From: Methanobacteriota archaeon
GTDB taxonomy: Archaea > Thermoplasmatota > Poseidoniia > Poseidoniales > Thalassarchaeaceae
Direction of reading: 5' to 3'
NCBI GenBank assembly: GCA_011523055.1
Contig: WTHQ01000012.1
Span: forward strand, 1-43,426
Length of the DNA stretch: 43,426 nt
This document shows positions 26,301 through 32,524 of the stretch, piece by piece; position 1 is the stretch's first letter, and every line of letters starts with the position of its first letter. The notes below the pieces were generated by a model. It worked only from the letters and a program-made list of their open reading frames with translations. It was not told where the DNA came from and made no database searches. A program made the translations under genes and the position numbers.

Positions 26301-26913
26301 GCATCAGTATTCCATCTACTCCCTGTAGTGTGAAAGGTGTGCTTTGGGCTTCTTTCTCCAACTCCCTCGTCACCTCCAGGATAAACAGGTCGGGATGGAT
26401 GCCGCCTAGTGTATGTGAGGCCTGATTGAGTATCTTGCTGAATTCTAGTGCCTCTTGTGCTCCTTCCCAGGCTTGTAGTGAATCCTCGGAGATCAAAGCG
26501 TTGTGAAGGGCCCTGATCGCCTCTGTCTTGCCCCTGTGCCATTTCCGCCTTTCATCTGGGTGTATAACTGGGAATCTGAAATTTTCAGCAGCGTGGGTTG
26601 CTAATATGTGGATGAACTCGTTCAGTACAGGGTCAACCTCAACGGCCCTTTTCATCCTCAGGTCCTGCCCGATTACTCTGGCTAGTGATTGGATTGTGTG
26701 GTGAGAGGATCTGTCGAAGACTGGGACTGTCTTGCCTATTTCGTCTAGAGCCTCGATCCTGGAAGCCTGATTTGGGTGCAAGTACAGGATTGAGCTGCTA
26801 TTTTCGTTCTTGGAAATGCTCTGTCTGGCTTGATTTACTGCATGTTCTAGGGCCCATTTGGGTAATGGGCCTGGGGGAACCTCCTCGACCGTCAACCTCG
26901 ACTGCCTCGACAT
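23341..26913 (-). CDS. AddB-like nuclease subunit with Fe-S-type cysteines
   Basis: A 1190-aa partner of the AddA-like protein. The C-terminal third is a PD-(D/E)xK nuclease: WSPYRLNNWLECPRKGW (first Cys, about 823), GVIDRVDLVP (about 1000), IIRDLKSKEDF (about 1043), GELQLALYSRAWE, and CRFCSASNIC (about 1168-1177). One early Cys plus a late C-x2-C-x4-C group is the arrangement that holds a 4Fe-4S cluster in AddB. The N-terminal two thirds keep AddB-like length and an inactive-helicase look, but no Walker A motif is visible where Bacillus AddB has one (here LYLHPNQAS). The start at 26913 is the only good ATG, and its promoter is unclear. Assignment rests on the nuclease motifs and on coupling to addA; overall sequence similarity is low. 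Confidence 0.78.
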   Translation of the reverse strand: MSRQSRLTVEEVPPGPLPKWALEHAVNQARQSISKNENSSSILYLHPNQASRIEALDEIGKTVPVFDRSSHHTIQSLARVIGQDLRMKRAVEVDPVLNEFIHILATHAAENFRFPVIHPDERRKWHRGKTEAIRALHNALISEDSLQAWEGAQEALEFSKILNQASHTLGGIHPDLFILEVTRELEKEAQSTPFTLQGVDGILMLDQDPSLPKMDLRFTKSLLRYLPIHQLCHTGSYRLGHHGLQIEDIFPAENEEDLPDWVPRHTLSWENPTCNVHATPVRLESQTIPMASELISKIRATNNTASVIIVDPSWRKRERAWNRCISSIRSMINPNLESDRRNPTLCSLISDLTIASGNHGFSMEKIRSLGKRGLVNEMHELPVHPQSSEIRPIFHSDVIEMVAMNNHIVGGQGTLIEWLKSLSSKPKDERDSLRREETQWWMLIAAGNLSPLLSEQDRECLGEPALRKGCVSGAELPLSNHTSKADAWLDAYLLAVEKRALSQHDGTISEDQLDAIQFVKKRMGKFNQMARLLDFDVNTTGPNWVERTRRILSGSDQKTSAVRDPNIRIMTPREALGCTADLTILTHLSTEWSMKVQKIPYLSEQDRFKFGISSPDKEIKSARHSIQHLLHSAQEVHVIHATNDDLAPPSFILDEWLAQRSNEGSDQLTITFDPQGPREQLNGDGKRILLGQPATKKPLSYLGPLSRLELDLADDMASRSPTMPGQDGFLPDLSILRATTPPIKQISHPTSKAKKKPPRVNARWPVIGARNNDFLSASIDPRPIQAWKTDIPQRESRQGHTSIITNRRTWSPYRLNNWLECPRKGWLTDKQNLSEDELTSQDLDSRTYGNLLHGLHHDIMLEVLGLNQGEEFQIADLETQDKSVESSKYDRHEIMMIALTSLSKRAPWLLRSNATSVQKLWMLAGMDTEEWVTWLANPEPMSPRGRVGSIIDMEMRTLGPAPIAVEWSLSKKKEIVIEVPKQLVEKRRKTIPFTATGVIDRVDLVPFDPQGEKWHDEEGSHEVAPLRLLGSGWKPRRMIIIRDLKSKEDFTKPMERHERAIFGELQLALYSRAWEIAHPGDLVIGAGITTLGFDSKHYIELSVHAPDWVFDGSYGEVTRLTHNMFRFADEGPNTESDPFRAWLTHRMAVASNVAHNANSGLYNPTPDESVCRFCSASNICDQSAKGGFSA

Positions 26914-26929
26914 GGTAAGGTGTTGAAAA

Positions 26930-27886
26930 TTATCGAAGGTTATTGAACCCGGCGTTCTTTTCCAGTCTCTTGGAATTAAACATGGCTGTGAGGGCTAAGA
27001 TAGCTACGACAAATTCCAGCCCAACAGATGGTAGGCTCTGAAAGAAGGTCGTACTGGGTGGCATCTCCCGCCAATCCAGCACCACCAAGATCGAGAGGTC
27101 ATCGCCGTCCCAGGCCTCAGGAAGAGAATACTCGATGGAGTTGTTTTCCATTGGTATCACGTCCCTGAGAATTCGATGGTAGATCTCTTGTCCATTGGAT
27201 CCCTCTGGAAAAAAAGCCGTGTCCTCGATGACCATAAGGAACAAATCAGTGGTTACCTGGTCACAGGTTGATCTGCAAGCAGTAGTATCCTCTTCCCAGT
27301 CCCATGACCATTCGAAAGTTCCATCCTCCCACGTGAATGTGAATTCCGAGTGACCGGAGATCGGAGGCCGACTCTCAATTTCCAGACTCCTTGAGTACTC
27401 TTCCTCGAGGGTTGTTCCAGGTTCTGGATGAGAGCCTATGTGCATTCTCTCACCTCCAAAAACCACTGTCGGAGGGGTTCTCGCACTGAAGCCGGCCTGG
27501 GCGGCTGAGGGGCCGTATCTACTCAACCACCGGCCTTCTGTGTTGTTGTTGCCGAATGGGTCCTCCGTCTCGAACAAGTGCCTGTGGTACTTCACCAATT
27601 GTGTGGTTTTCCCTTCAATCGTTGCATCTAATGCCTCCTCGGCTGGCACGCAGGTTTCGCACCATGTTGCTGTGTATACCTCGATTATTGTCTGGGCGTC
27701 ATCCTGAGTAGTTGATGATGAGACTGTTTGGTTAGCAGCGAATGAGGCGAGCGTGGAGGAGCCGCCAATGATGTCATCAGTTGCATCTACCCACGAATTC
27801 TCTGGACCAGCAGTTGACGCATTGGCAGCGACCGCTATTGCCAGCAAAGAGAATAGGAAGACTGGCACGATGGCCCTGATTTCCAT
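26930..27886 (-). CDS. Secreted, membrane-anchored thioredoxin-fold protein
   Basis: Starting at the ATG at 27886, the protein has a signal peptide (MEIRAIVPVFLFSLLAIAVA), a polar Ser/Thr linker, a thioredoxin-like segment (IIEVYTATWCETCVPAEEAL) with a CxxC redox motif, an acidic domain with a second pair (ACRSTCDQ), and one C-terminal transmembrane helix (about residues 294-311) with a short basic tail. It is probably anchored outside the membrane with the C-terminus inside, like DsbE/TlpA-type proteins. A role in disulfide chemistry of exported proteins is inferred. The frame opens with a TTG at 27907, but the ATG at 27886 begins the signal peptide and is 25 nt after a TATA-like box. It ends 17 bp before addB. 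Confidence 0.75.
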   Translation of the reverse strand: MEIRAIVPVFLFSLLAIAVAANASTAGPENSWVDATDDIIGGSSTLASFAANQTVSSSTTQDDAQTIIEVYTATWCETCVPAEEALDATIEGKTTQLVKYHRHLFETEDPFGNNNTEGRWLSRYGPSAAQAGFSARTPPTVVFGGERMHIGSHPEPGTTLEEEYSRSLEIESRPPISGHSEFTFTWEDGTFEWSWDWEEDTTACRSTCDQVTTDLFLMVIEDTAFFPEGSNGQEIYHRILRDVIPMENNSIEYSLPEAWDGDDLSILVVLDWREMPPSTTFFQSLPSVGLEFVVAILALTAMFNSKRLEKNAGFNNLR

Positions 27887-27905
27887 GGATGTCTGTAAGT
27901 GTGCC

Positions 27906-27914
27906 AAAAATAAG
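27906..27914 (-). promoter_or_regulatory. TATA-like element of the thioredoxin-fold gene
   Basis: Minus-strand CTTATTTTT is centred about 25 nt before the ATG at 27886. It supports that start over the upstream TTG at 27907 and fits leaderless transcription. Confidence 0.5.
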
Positions 27915-27926
27915 AATGGTTCGGAT

Positions 27927-28973
27927 TCAGGATAACGATTCGAAGCAGGCGATCACTCTGTTCACATCACCTTGGGTTATGTGTAGGTGCGTGACCAATC
28001 TGATGGTGGACTCGTCAATTGTGAGGACGTCAATTCCCCTCTCCGATAGGCCTTCAAGGAGATCATTGGACGTGATTTCATCGCTTTGAACGTAGACCAT
28101 GTTCGTCGAAACGGAATCCATATCGACGTTGAAGTTTGGCATTCTGCCGATCGACTCTGCCAGCGCTTTGGCGTGATTATGGTCTTCAACTAGCCTGTCC
28201 ATGTGATTTTCAATTGCGTATATCCCGGCTGCGGCGATGATTCCTGCCTGACGCATTCCTCCTCCGAACATCTTCCTCCATCGATGGGCGGCACCTATCC
28301 TTTCGCTGGATGACAACAGAACGGAACCCACAGGAGCCCCGAGGCCCTTTGATAGGCAAACGGATACAGAGTCAAAATCTCGAACCATTCGATCCAAATG
28401 CGTACCCGATGCGACGGCTGCATTGAAGATGCGTGCGCCATCTAGGTGGGAGGAGCAATCACTGTTTTTGGCCACCTCGCAGATAGAGTCGAGGTTTCCC
28501 TGCGGGTAGAATGTCCCACCCCCTCTGTTGGAAGTGTTCTCAACGCAGACCAAGGTCCCATTGGGATAGTGCCCGAGGCTACCTTCTCTTTTCCTGATTG
28601 ACTTCTCTACTTCAACTGGATTCATTATTCCATTTTGGCTTGGAACAAGAGCTATGGAGCAGCCAGAAAGTGCTGCATAACCTCCTCCCTCATAGACATA
28701 GATGTGGCTATTTCTCTCCGTAATGATCTCGTCTCCTGGGCTTGTCTGAGCTTTGATAGCGATTGCATTTGACATCGTGCCTGAAGGGACGAATAGTGCT
28801 GCTTCCTTGTTGAACATCGAAGCTAGTCTATTTTGTAGCTCAATCACAGTGGGGTCGTCTCCAAGAACGTCGTCACCCACTATGGCCTCCGACATGGCCT
28901 CTCTCATGCCCGGAGTGGGTTGGGTGATGGTGTCACTCCGTAGATCGACCCTGTCACTGTCAATGTATTGCAC
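27927..28973 (-). CDS. ltaE: Low-specificity L-threonine aldolase
   Basis: PLP enzyme of fold type I, 348 aa from the GTG at 28973. It converts L-threonine or allo-threonine to glycine and acetaldehyde. VDLRSDTITQPTPGMREAM is the family's N-terminal hallmark, followed by GDDVLGDDPTV, FVPSGTMSNAIAI, HLDGARIFNAAVA (PLP-binding Asp) and SVCLSKGLGAPVGS (PLP Lys). The frame extends to a TTG at 29039. GTG 28973 is preferred because the family starts just before VDLRSD and a TATA-like CCTATTTG lies 25 nt upstream. It diverges from the aminotransferase gene. Glycine supply in a marine heterotroph is the likely role. Confidence 0.92.
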   Translation of the reverse strand: MQYIDSDRVDLRSDTITQPTPGMREAMSEAIVGDDVLGDDPTVIELQNRLASMFNKEAALFVPSGTMSNAIAIKAQTSPGDEIITERNSHIYVYEGGGYAALSGCSIALVPSQNGIMNPVEVEKSIRKREGSLGHYPNGTLVCVENTSNRGGGTFYPQGNLDSICEVAKNSDCSSHLDGARIFNAAVASGTHLDRMVRDFDSVSVCLSKGLGAPVGSVLLSSSERIGAAHRWRKMFGGGMRQAGIIAAAGIYAIENHMDRLVEDHNHAKALAESIGRMPNFNVDMDSVSTNMVYVQSDEITSNDLLEGLSERGIDVLTIDESTIRLVTHLHITQGDVNRVIACFESLS

Positions 28974-28994
28974 ATATTTACGAGTAGAGGTGTG

Positions 28995-29002
28995 CAAATA
29001 GG
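28995..29002 (-). promoter_or_regulatory. TATA-like element of the threonine aldolase gene
   Basis: Minus-strand CCTATTTG is centred 25 nt before the GTG at 28973, which gives a leaderless mRNA and decides the start inside the longer open frame. Confidence 0.5.
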
Positions 29003-29048
29003 ATATTCCCCTGTTAGTTGTAGCGTGGCTAGATGACAAATTGGAGGA

Positions 29049-29114
29049 ACCTAGTTGGAAACCTGACCAACATCGTCTAGGTTCTGTATGGGCATCATGA
29101 TTTACGTGATGCCC
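29049..29114 (+). other. Two potential RNA hairpins in the leader of the aminotransferase gene
   Basis: An outer 6-bp stem (ACCTAG at 29049, CTAGGT at 29077) encloses an inner TTGG/CCAA stem. It is followed by a perfect 8-bp stem (GGGCATCA at 29090, TGATGCCC at 29107) with a 9-nt loop that ends 11 nt before the ATG at 29126. The whole gap to the divergent threonine aldolase start is 152 bp. The elements could be a structured leader or operators. No known riboswitch class is recognised. Confidence 0.35.
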
Positions 29115-29125
29115 TTGGGCGTGGC

Positions 29126-30388
29126 ATGAGCACGTCTAGCCCGACGAGGGTAAGGGAGTCCTTCCTTTCTGACAACTGTCCGCCAATGGGCATCTACGAA
29201 ACGCTGTATGCGTTCAGGGATGCATTTGGGAGCTTTATGGGCACCGAGGGAACCCATCCATGGTCTCAGGGGTTCCCACTGACCAGGAGATTGGAGAAGT
29301 TCGACGGGCCCCCTCTCCCAGCTGAAGTGAAAGTCACATGGGAGGATAGGTTCTATCCAAAGGCATGGGGGCATCCTATGTTGCGTTCGTCGATAGTCGA
29401 CTACTACAATTCGAGATACGGCTCAAGCATCACTCCCGAGAATGTGATGGTCTTCGCCGGGGGGAGGCCGGGAATCTACACGATCATGGCCTTCTTGAAA
29501 AAGAATGTACGAGTGAGGATAGGAAGCATAGAATGGCCAGCGTACCTCGACATACTGACACAGACCGAAACTGCATATGAGACGGTCCCGTACACGAAAG
29601 AGAACGGATTCAGACCTAAGAATTCAGAATATTTCGATAGGTCGAACCTGGATGACCAAACACCAATCATGCCTGTGATATCGAACCCGCAGAATCCATC
29701 TGGACAGACGAGGCACGGTCAAGAGCTCAAGGAGTTGATCGAAATAGCCGAAATGGGGGGGAACGGGCTTCTCCTCGATGAGGCTTACGAGATGTTCCAT
29801 AGCCCCTCAGTTAGCGGCATTGAGTTCATCAATGACTTGGATAACAGCAATATCTTTCTTGCAGGGGCCTGTACGAAGGGATTACAATCACCTGGTATTC
29901 GAATAGGGTGGGTCATCGCCAGCAAGAGAAACATCGAGACCATGGCGAATTATTCCAGCTTCGGCATGGGCGGAGTCAGTCATCCCTCCCAGCACTATGC
30001 GATCGAATTGCTTGAACCGAGTCGTGTCAAGCGTGCTCGAAAAGCTGTGGAGGGTCACTACAACTGGCAGCGAGATCGCTACGGCCGAGCATTTGAGGAA
30101 ATGGGTTTGGGAGTGTACACAGGTGAAGGCGGATTCTATCACTGGCTGGAGTTGCCAGAGGGGCTAGACAGCCAGGGGTTGAATGAGCGCTTGTTCAAGC
30201 ATGGCGCTGCAATACTTTGCGCCTCCGATTGCGACATGGATAGGCCGCACTCAAAGGATCCGAGCTATGTTACTCCCTACGATCGATTTTTCAGATTCTC
30301 ATTTGGCCCCCTCCTCCCAGAGAGCTTTGAGTCTGATATCGAGCTCTTCAGGCAAGTGCTAGAGGAATACAAGGCCGAGATGTGCTAA
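29126..30388 (+). CDS. PLP-dependent class I/II aminotransferase
   Basis: Fold-type I aminotransferase of 420 aa. MVFAGGRPGIYTIM is the PLP-phosphate region, VISNPQNPSGQ the NPxNPxG motif, LLDEAYEMF the pyridine-binding Asp and Tyr, ACTKGLQSPGIRIGW holds the Schiff-base Lys and RxGW, and FFRFSFGPL the carboxylate-binding Arg. Substrate cannot be read from these motifs. The neighbourhood offers a hint: cysteine dioxygenase is the convergent neighbour, and cysteine sulfinate is transaminated by aspartate-aminotransferase-like enzymes, but opposite strands make this only suggestive. The leader contains two hairpins. No clear Shine-Dalgarno sequence precedes the ATG. Its stop overlaps the dioxygenase stop by 4 bp. 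Confidence 0.88.
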   Translation: MSTSSPTRVRESFLSDNCPPMGIYETLYAFRDAFGSFMGTEGTHPWSQGFPLTRRLEKFDGPPLPAEVKVTWEDRFYPKAWGHPMLRSSIVDYYNSRYGSSITPENVMVFAGGRPGIYTIMAFLKKNVRVRIGSIEWPAYLDILTQTETAYETVPYTKENGFRPKNSEYFDRSNLDDQTPIMPVISNPQNPSGQTRHGQELKELIEIAEMGGNGLLLDEAYEMFHSPSVSGIEFINDLDNSNIFLAGACTKGLQSPGIRIGWVIASKRNIETMANYSSFGMGGVSHPSQHYAIELLEPSRVKRARKAVEGHYNWQRDRYGRAFEEMGLGVYTGEGGFYHWLELPEGLDSQGLNERLFKHGAAILCASDCDMDRPHSKDPSYVTPYDRFFRFSFGPLLPESFESDIELFRQVLEEYKAEMC

Positions 30389-30909
30389 TCCGCCATTTCG
30401 TAGATCTTGAACTCACTCAATGGAGGTGTGTATATGTGGAGATTGACGAGCTCCAGGTCGTGTTCGTTTACAACTTGGTGAATGTCAGGCTCATCTGCAG
30501 CACAAACCTCTCCGGGCTTGTAAAGCCTAGTGGACATGTGTACCGCTGACCCTGAATCATTGACTTCGAATGTCTTCTCCGTCGAGATTCCTTCCAGGAT
30601 GATGAAGGCGCAGTCACTTCCTCTGTGATCGTGAATAGGGGTAATTTGACCTGGTTTCCAGCAAATTGCGACCAACTCGTAATGATCGGTCCTCTTTATC
30701 ACGTTTCTCTGGTAGCCATCATCAGTAGTTCTAATGCACTTCCTCAAAGCCTCGAGGTTGAATTCACTCGACTTCAACCTCACCTCCAACTCATTCAAGC
30801 CTGGCCTCCTGTCGATAGTGTCTAGCCATGAGACTAGGTCGCCCATGCCCGGGCATTCCCGCAGGAGGATGTCCCTCTGTTGAGGTCCTACCTGAAGTTG
30901 CTGTACCAT
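30385..30909 (-). CDS. cdo: Cysteine dioxygenase, Cys-type (mammalian-like cofactor residues)
   Basis: Cupin iron enzyme of 174 aa that oxidises L-cysteine to cysteine sulfinate. Iron ligands are His93 and His95 in ITPIHDHRGSDC and His144 in PDIHQVV. YQRN (Tyr66, Arg68) aligns with the mammalian YTRN that binds the cysteine carboxylate. ICWKPGQ is the conserved strand before the ligands. Cys100 falls exactly where mammalian Cys93 lies, and NLHIYTPP supplies Tyr160 where Tyr157 lies, so the Cys-Tyr thioether cofactor could form; most bacterial enzymes have Gly there. The role is sulfur amino-acid catabolism or taurine/sulfinate formation. It is read away from pth2, which lies 50 bp upstream on the same strand. 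Confidence 0.9.
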   Translation of the reverse strand: MVQQLQVGPQQRDILLRECPGMGDLVSWLDTIDRRPGLNELEVRLKSSEFNLEALRKCIRTTDDGYQRNVIKRTDHYELVAICWKPGQITPIHDHRGSDCAFIILEGISTEKTFEVNDSGSAVHMSTRLYKPGEVCAADEPDIHQVVNEHDLELVNLHIYTPPLSEFKIYEMAD

Positions 30910-30959
30910 CGTGCTTATACCGATGTTCCATGGACATTATTGTTCCGATTACGATTGCC

Positions 30960-31325
30960 TTAGAGCAATTGTAGATCCGAGGTAAATTTGTCTATCTCTT
31001 TTCTGGGGGCCGGTCCTATTCCCAAGACCGTCACCGTTCCCGATGGGACTTCTGTGTGTCCGGCGTCTCTCACCAAGTGGCAAATTAGTCCGTAACCCTT
31101 GATCTGGTTGTGGAGCATCTCGATCTCCCTCTGATCTTTAACAGCGAGGACAATTTTTCTAGCTCCCTCTCGACGGTATCTTTCAAGCGATCGGGGAGTC
31201 TCTTTCTTAGCCTTCAACGTGCATTCCATTACAGCATGGCCGCATTGTGCGGCTAATTTCCCGGTTGACAGTTTGAGATCAGCGCGGGTCACGATAACCA
31301 TGGTTATTTCATCAGCTGGTGGCAA
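30960..31325 (-). CDS. pth2: Peptidyl-tRNA hydrolase Pth2
   Basis: Archaeal/eukaryotic peptidyl-tRNA hydrolase of 121 aa, which frees tRNA from prematurely released peptidyl-tRNA. MVIVTRADLKLSTGKLAAQ then CGHAVMECT matches the active-site strand-helix (K-x-AAQ-x-x-HA). KIVLAVKDQREIEML and GLICHLVRDAGHTEVPSGT then TVLGIGPAP match the rest of the fold, including the conserved DAGxTxxxxGTxTVLaiGPap block. The TTG at 31325 has GGTGATC 5 nt upstream, a good Shine-Dalgarno match, and overlaps the preceding gene by 14 bp. The ATG at 31301 would give a slightly short protein and lacks such a site. Confidence 0.95.
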   Translation of the reverse strand: MPPADEITMVIVTRADLKLSTGKLAAQCGHAVMECTLKAKKETPRSLERYRREGARKIVLAVKDQREIEMLHNQIKGYGLICHLVRDAGHTEVPSGTVTVLGIGPAPRKEIDKFTSDLQLL

Positions 31326-31965
31326 CTGAGATCACCGCACGGTTCTGTTTGATTGCACCTTTCCTGGTCATGAGGTCCCCCATGGGCGCTGAGAGCAGGA
31401 TTACGAAGGCGACATTTCCAATGGCATGGTACACGTCAAAGAGGAAGCCATTGGACAGGTATGCGAGGAAGGTAGGGTAGTCGTGGTTGAGGAGGATGCT
31501 TAAGGAGACAATCCAGTCAAAGGCGAAGGCGGAAATTACTGACAGTGTCATGAGCCTGCCAATCGCTATCCTTCCGTCAATCAGTATCTTGTGGGATAGT
31601 GCCGAACCGGTGATTCCAACAAGGCTCCATCCTACGATTTGGAAGACGGTCCATGGTCCATGTCCAAGGAACAGAAGGTTAGAGGACATGGCGATGCAAC
31701 CGGAGAGAGCGATGGCCCATGGAGACCCATAGTAGATTCCGACGAGTATCAGTGTGACCGTCACCGGTTGTACGTTAGGGATGGGTTGGAGTAGTACTCT
31801 TCCCACTACACAGAATGAGGCGATGAGCAGCAGGGTTACGACTGGGCCCGCACCTGAGATTTTTCCCGTCCCCTTCATGACCGCGATGATGAGTATGGCA
31901 AAGAGTACGAGGTTCACAACCATATCCTGTTGAGGGGTAAGGAAGTAGTCGTGAAAATCGTACAT
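31312..31965 (-). CDS. ECF transporter S-component (possible cobalamin or related vitamin)
   Basis: A 217-aa protein with about six transmembrane helices. LLQPIPNVQPVTVTLILVGI, the GSPWAIALSG turn and LLFLGHGPWTVFQIVGW match S-components of the energy-coupling-factor family that includes CbrT, notably the NVQPVT and LGxGPWTxxQ patterns. S-components capture a vitamin and dock onto an EcfA-EcfA'-EcfT module, which is not in this window. The lipoprotein gene directly upstream carries a transcobalamin-like DUF4430 domain, so cobalamin uptake is the best guess; queuosine, riboflavin or other ligands are possible. It overlaps pth2 by 14 bp and follows the lipoprotein gene by 47 bp. Confidence 0.75.
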   Translation of the reverse strand: MYDFHDYFLTPQQDMVVNLVLFAILIIAVMKGTGKISGAGPVVTLLLIASFCVVGRVLLQPIPNVQPVTVTLILVGIYYGSPWAIALSGCIAMSSNLLFLGHGPWTVFQIVGWSLVGITGSALSHKILIDGRIAIGRLMTLSVISAFAFDWIVSLSILLNHDYPTFLAYLSNGFLFDVYHAIGNVAFVILLSAPMGDLMTRKGAIKQNRAVISVATS

Positions 31966-32012
31966 AATCTTTCCACCTAATGCTCACTTCATAGTCCTTC
32001 TTGGGATTCCGT

Positions 32013-32471
32013 TCATGCGGGCGTGAGTATCCAACTCAAGTGGGTATCTGAGGTCACATGGAGTCCCGAGGCCCCGACTTCGGCCATATCGCCGTCCTGA
32101 TAGAGCCCCCAGTAAGTTGACCAATCATCGGCTCCCGACACGCCATCTATTGTGTGTATGAAAGCGCCCATACCGACGTAGTATGTCACGTCTATGGTAA
32201 AGTTCTCCCTTAGTTGGAGGGCCTCCATGACCCTGTAGGCTGTGATGTTTTCAGCCACGAGGATTGGATCGAAGGTGATACTTCCGTTTGAAAGTCGATC
32301 TGCCAGATTTGTGGTTTGGTTCCCCTCGGCTAGGAAATCCAAGGTGACTACGACACTGAGTTCTCCTACCTCATCTTCTGTCAACGGCTCTACATCTTGA
32401 GTGCAACCAGCTAACGCACTCGAGATTACCAGCATGGAGATGGCTAGGAGTTGTCTGATGGGAATGGACAT
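32013..32471 (-). CDS. DUF4430-like (transcobalamin-C-like) lipoprotein
   Basis: A 152-aa exported lipoprotein. An N-terminal hydrophobic signal ends in the lipobox SALAGC, with the modified Cys near residue 23, followed by an acidic linker. The rest resembles DUF4430: AYRVMEALQLRENFTIDVTY, then GMGAFIHTIDGV, and WSTYWGLYQDGDMAEVGASG, the W-x-x-Y and VGASG/VG-x-S elements of the transcobalamin beta domain. Bacterial relatives bind cobalamin or similar ligands outside the cell. It is upstream of the ECF S-component on the same strand and could deliver ligand to it. The ATG at 32471 is about 29 nt after a TATA-like TTATTAG, so it has little or no leader. Confidence 0.72.
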   Translation of the reverse strand: MSIPIRQLLAISMLVISSALAGCTQDVEPLTEDEVGELSVVVTLDFLAEGNQTTNLADRLSNGSITFDPILVAENITAYRVMEALQLRENFTIDVTYYVGMGAFIHTIDGVSGADDWSTYWGLYQDGDMAEVGASGLHVTSDTHLSWILTPA

Positions 32472-32495
32472 GGAATTTACTCCATGATGGTCGAG

Positions 32496-32504
32496 TCTAA
32501 TAAC
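32496..32504 (-). promoter_or_regulatory. TATA-like element of the DUF4430 lipoprotein gene
   Basis: Minus-strand GTTATTAGA is centred about 29 nt before the ATG at 32471. It lies in the 53-bp gap after gatE and would drive the lipoprotein, S-component and perhaps pth2. Confidence 0.45.
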
Positions 32505-32524
32505 TTAGTTGAGTGGGTTTCGAT

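Noticed and set aside
29102-29374. 90-aa minus-strand frame over the aminotransferase start
   Set aside because: It is antisense to the aminotransferase N-terminus and would fill the divergent promoter region; no conserved features.
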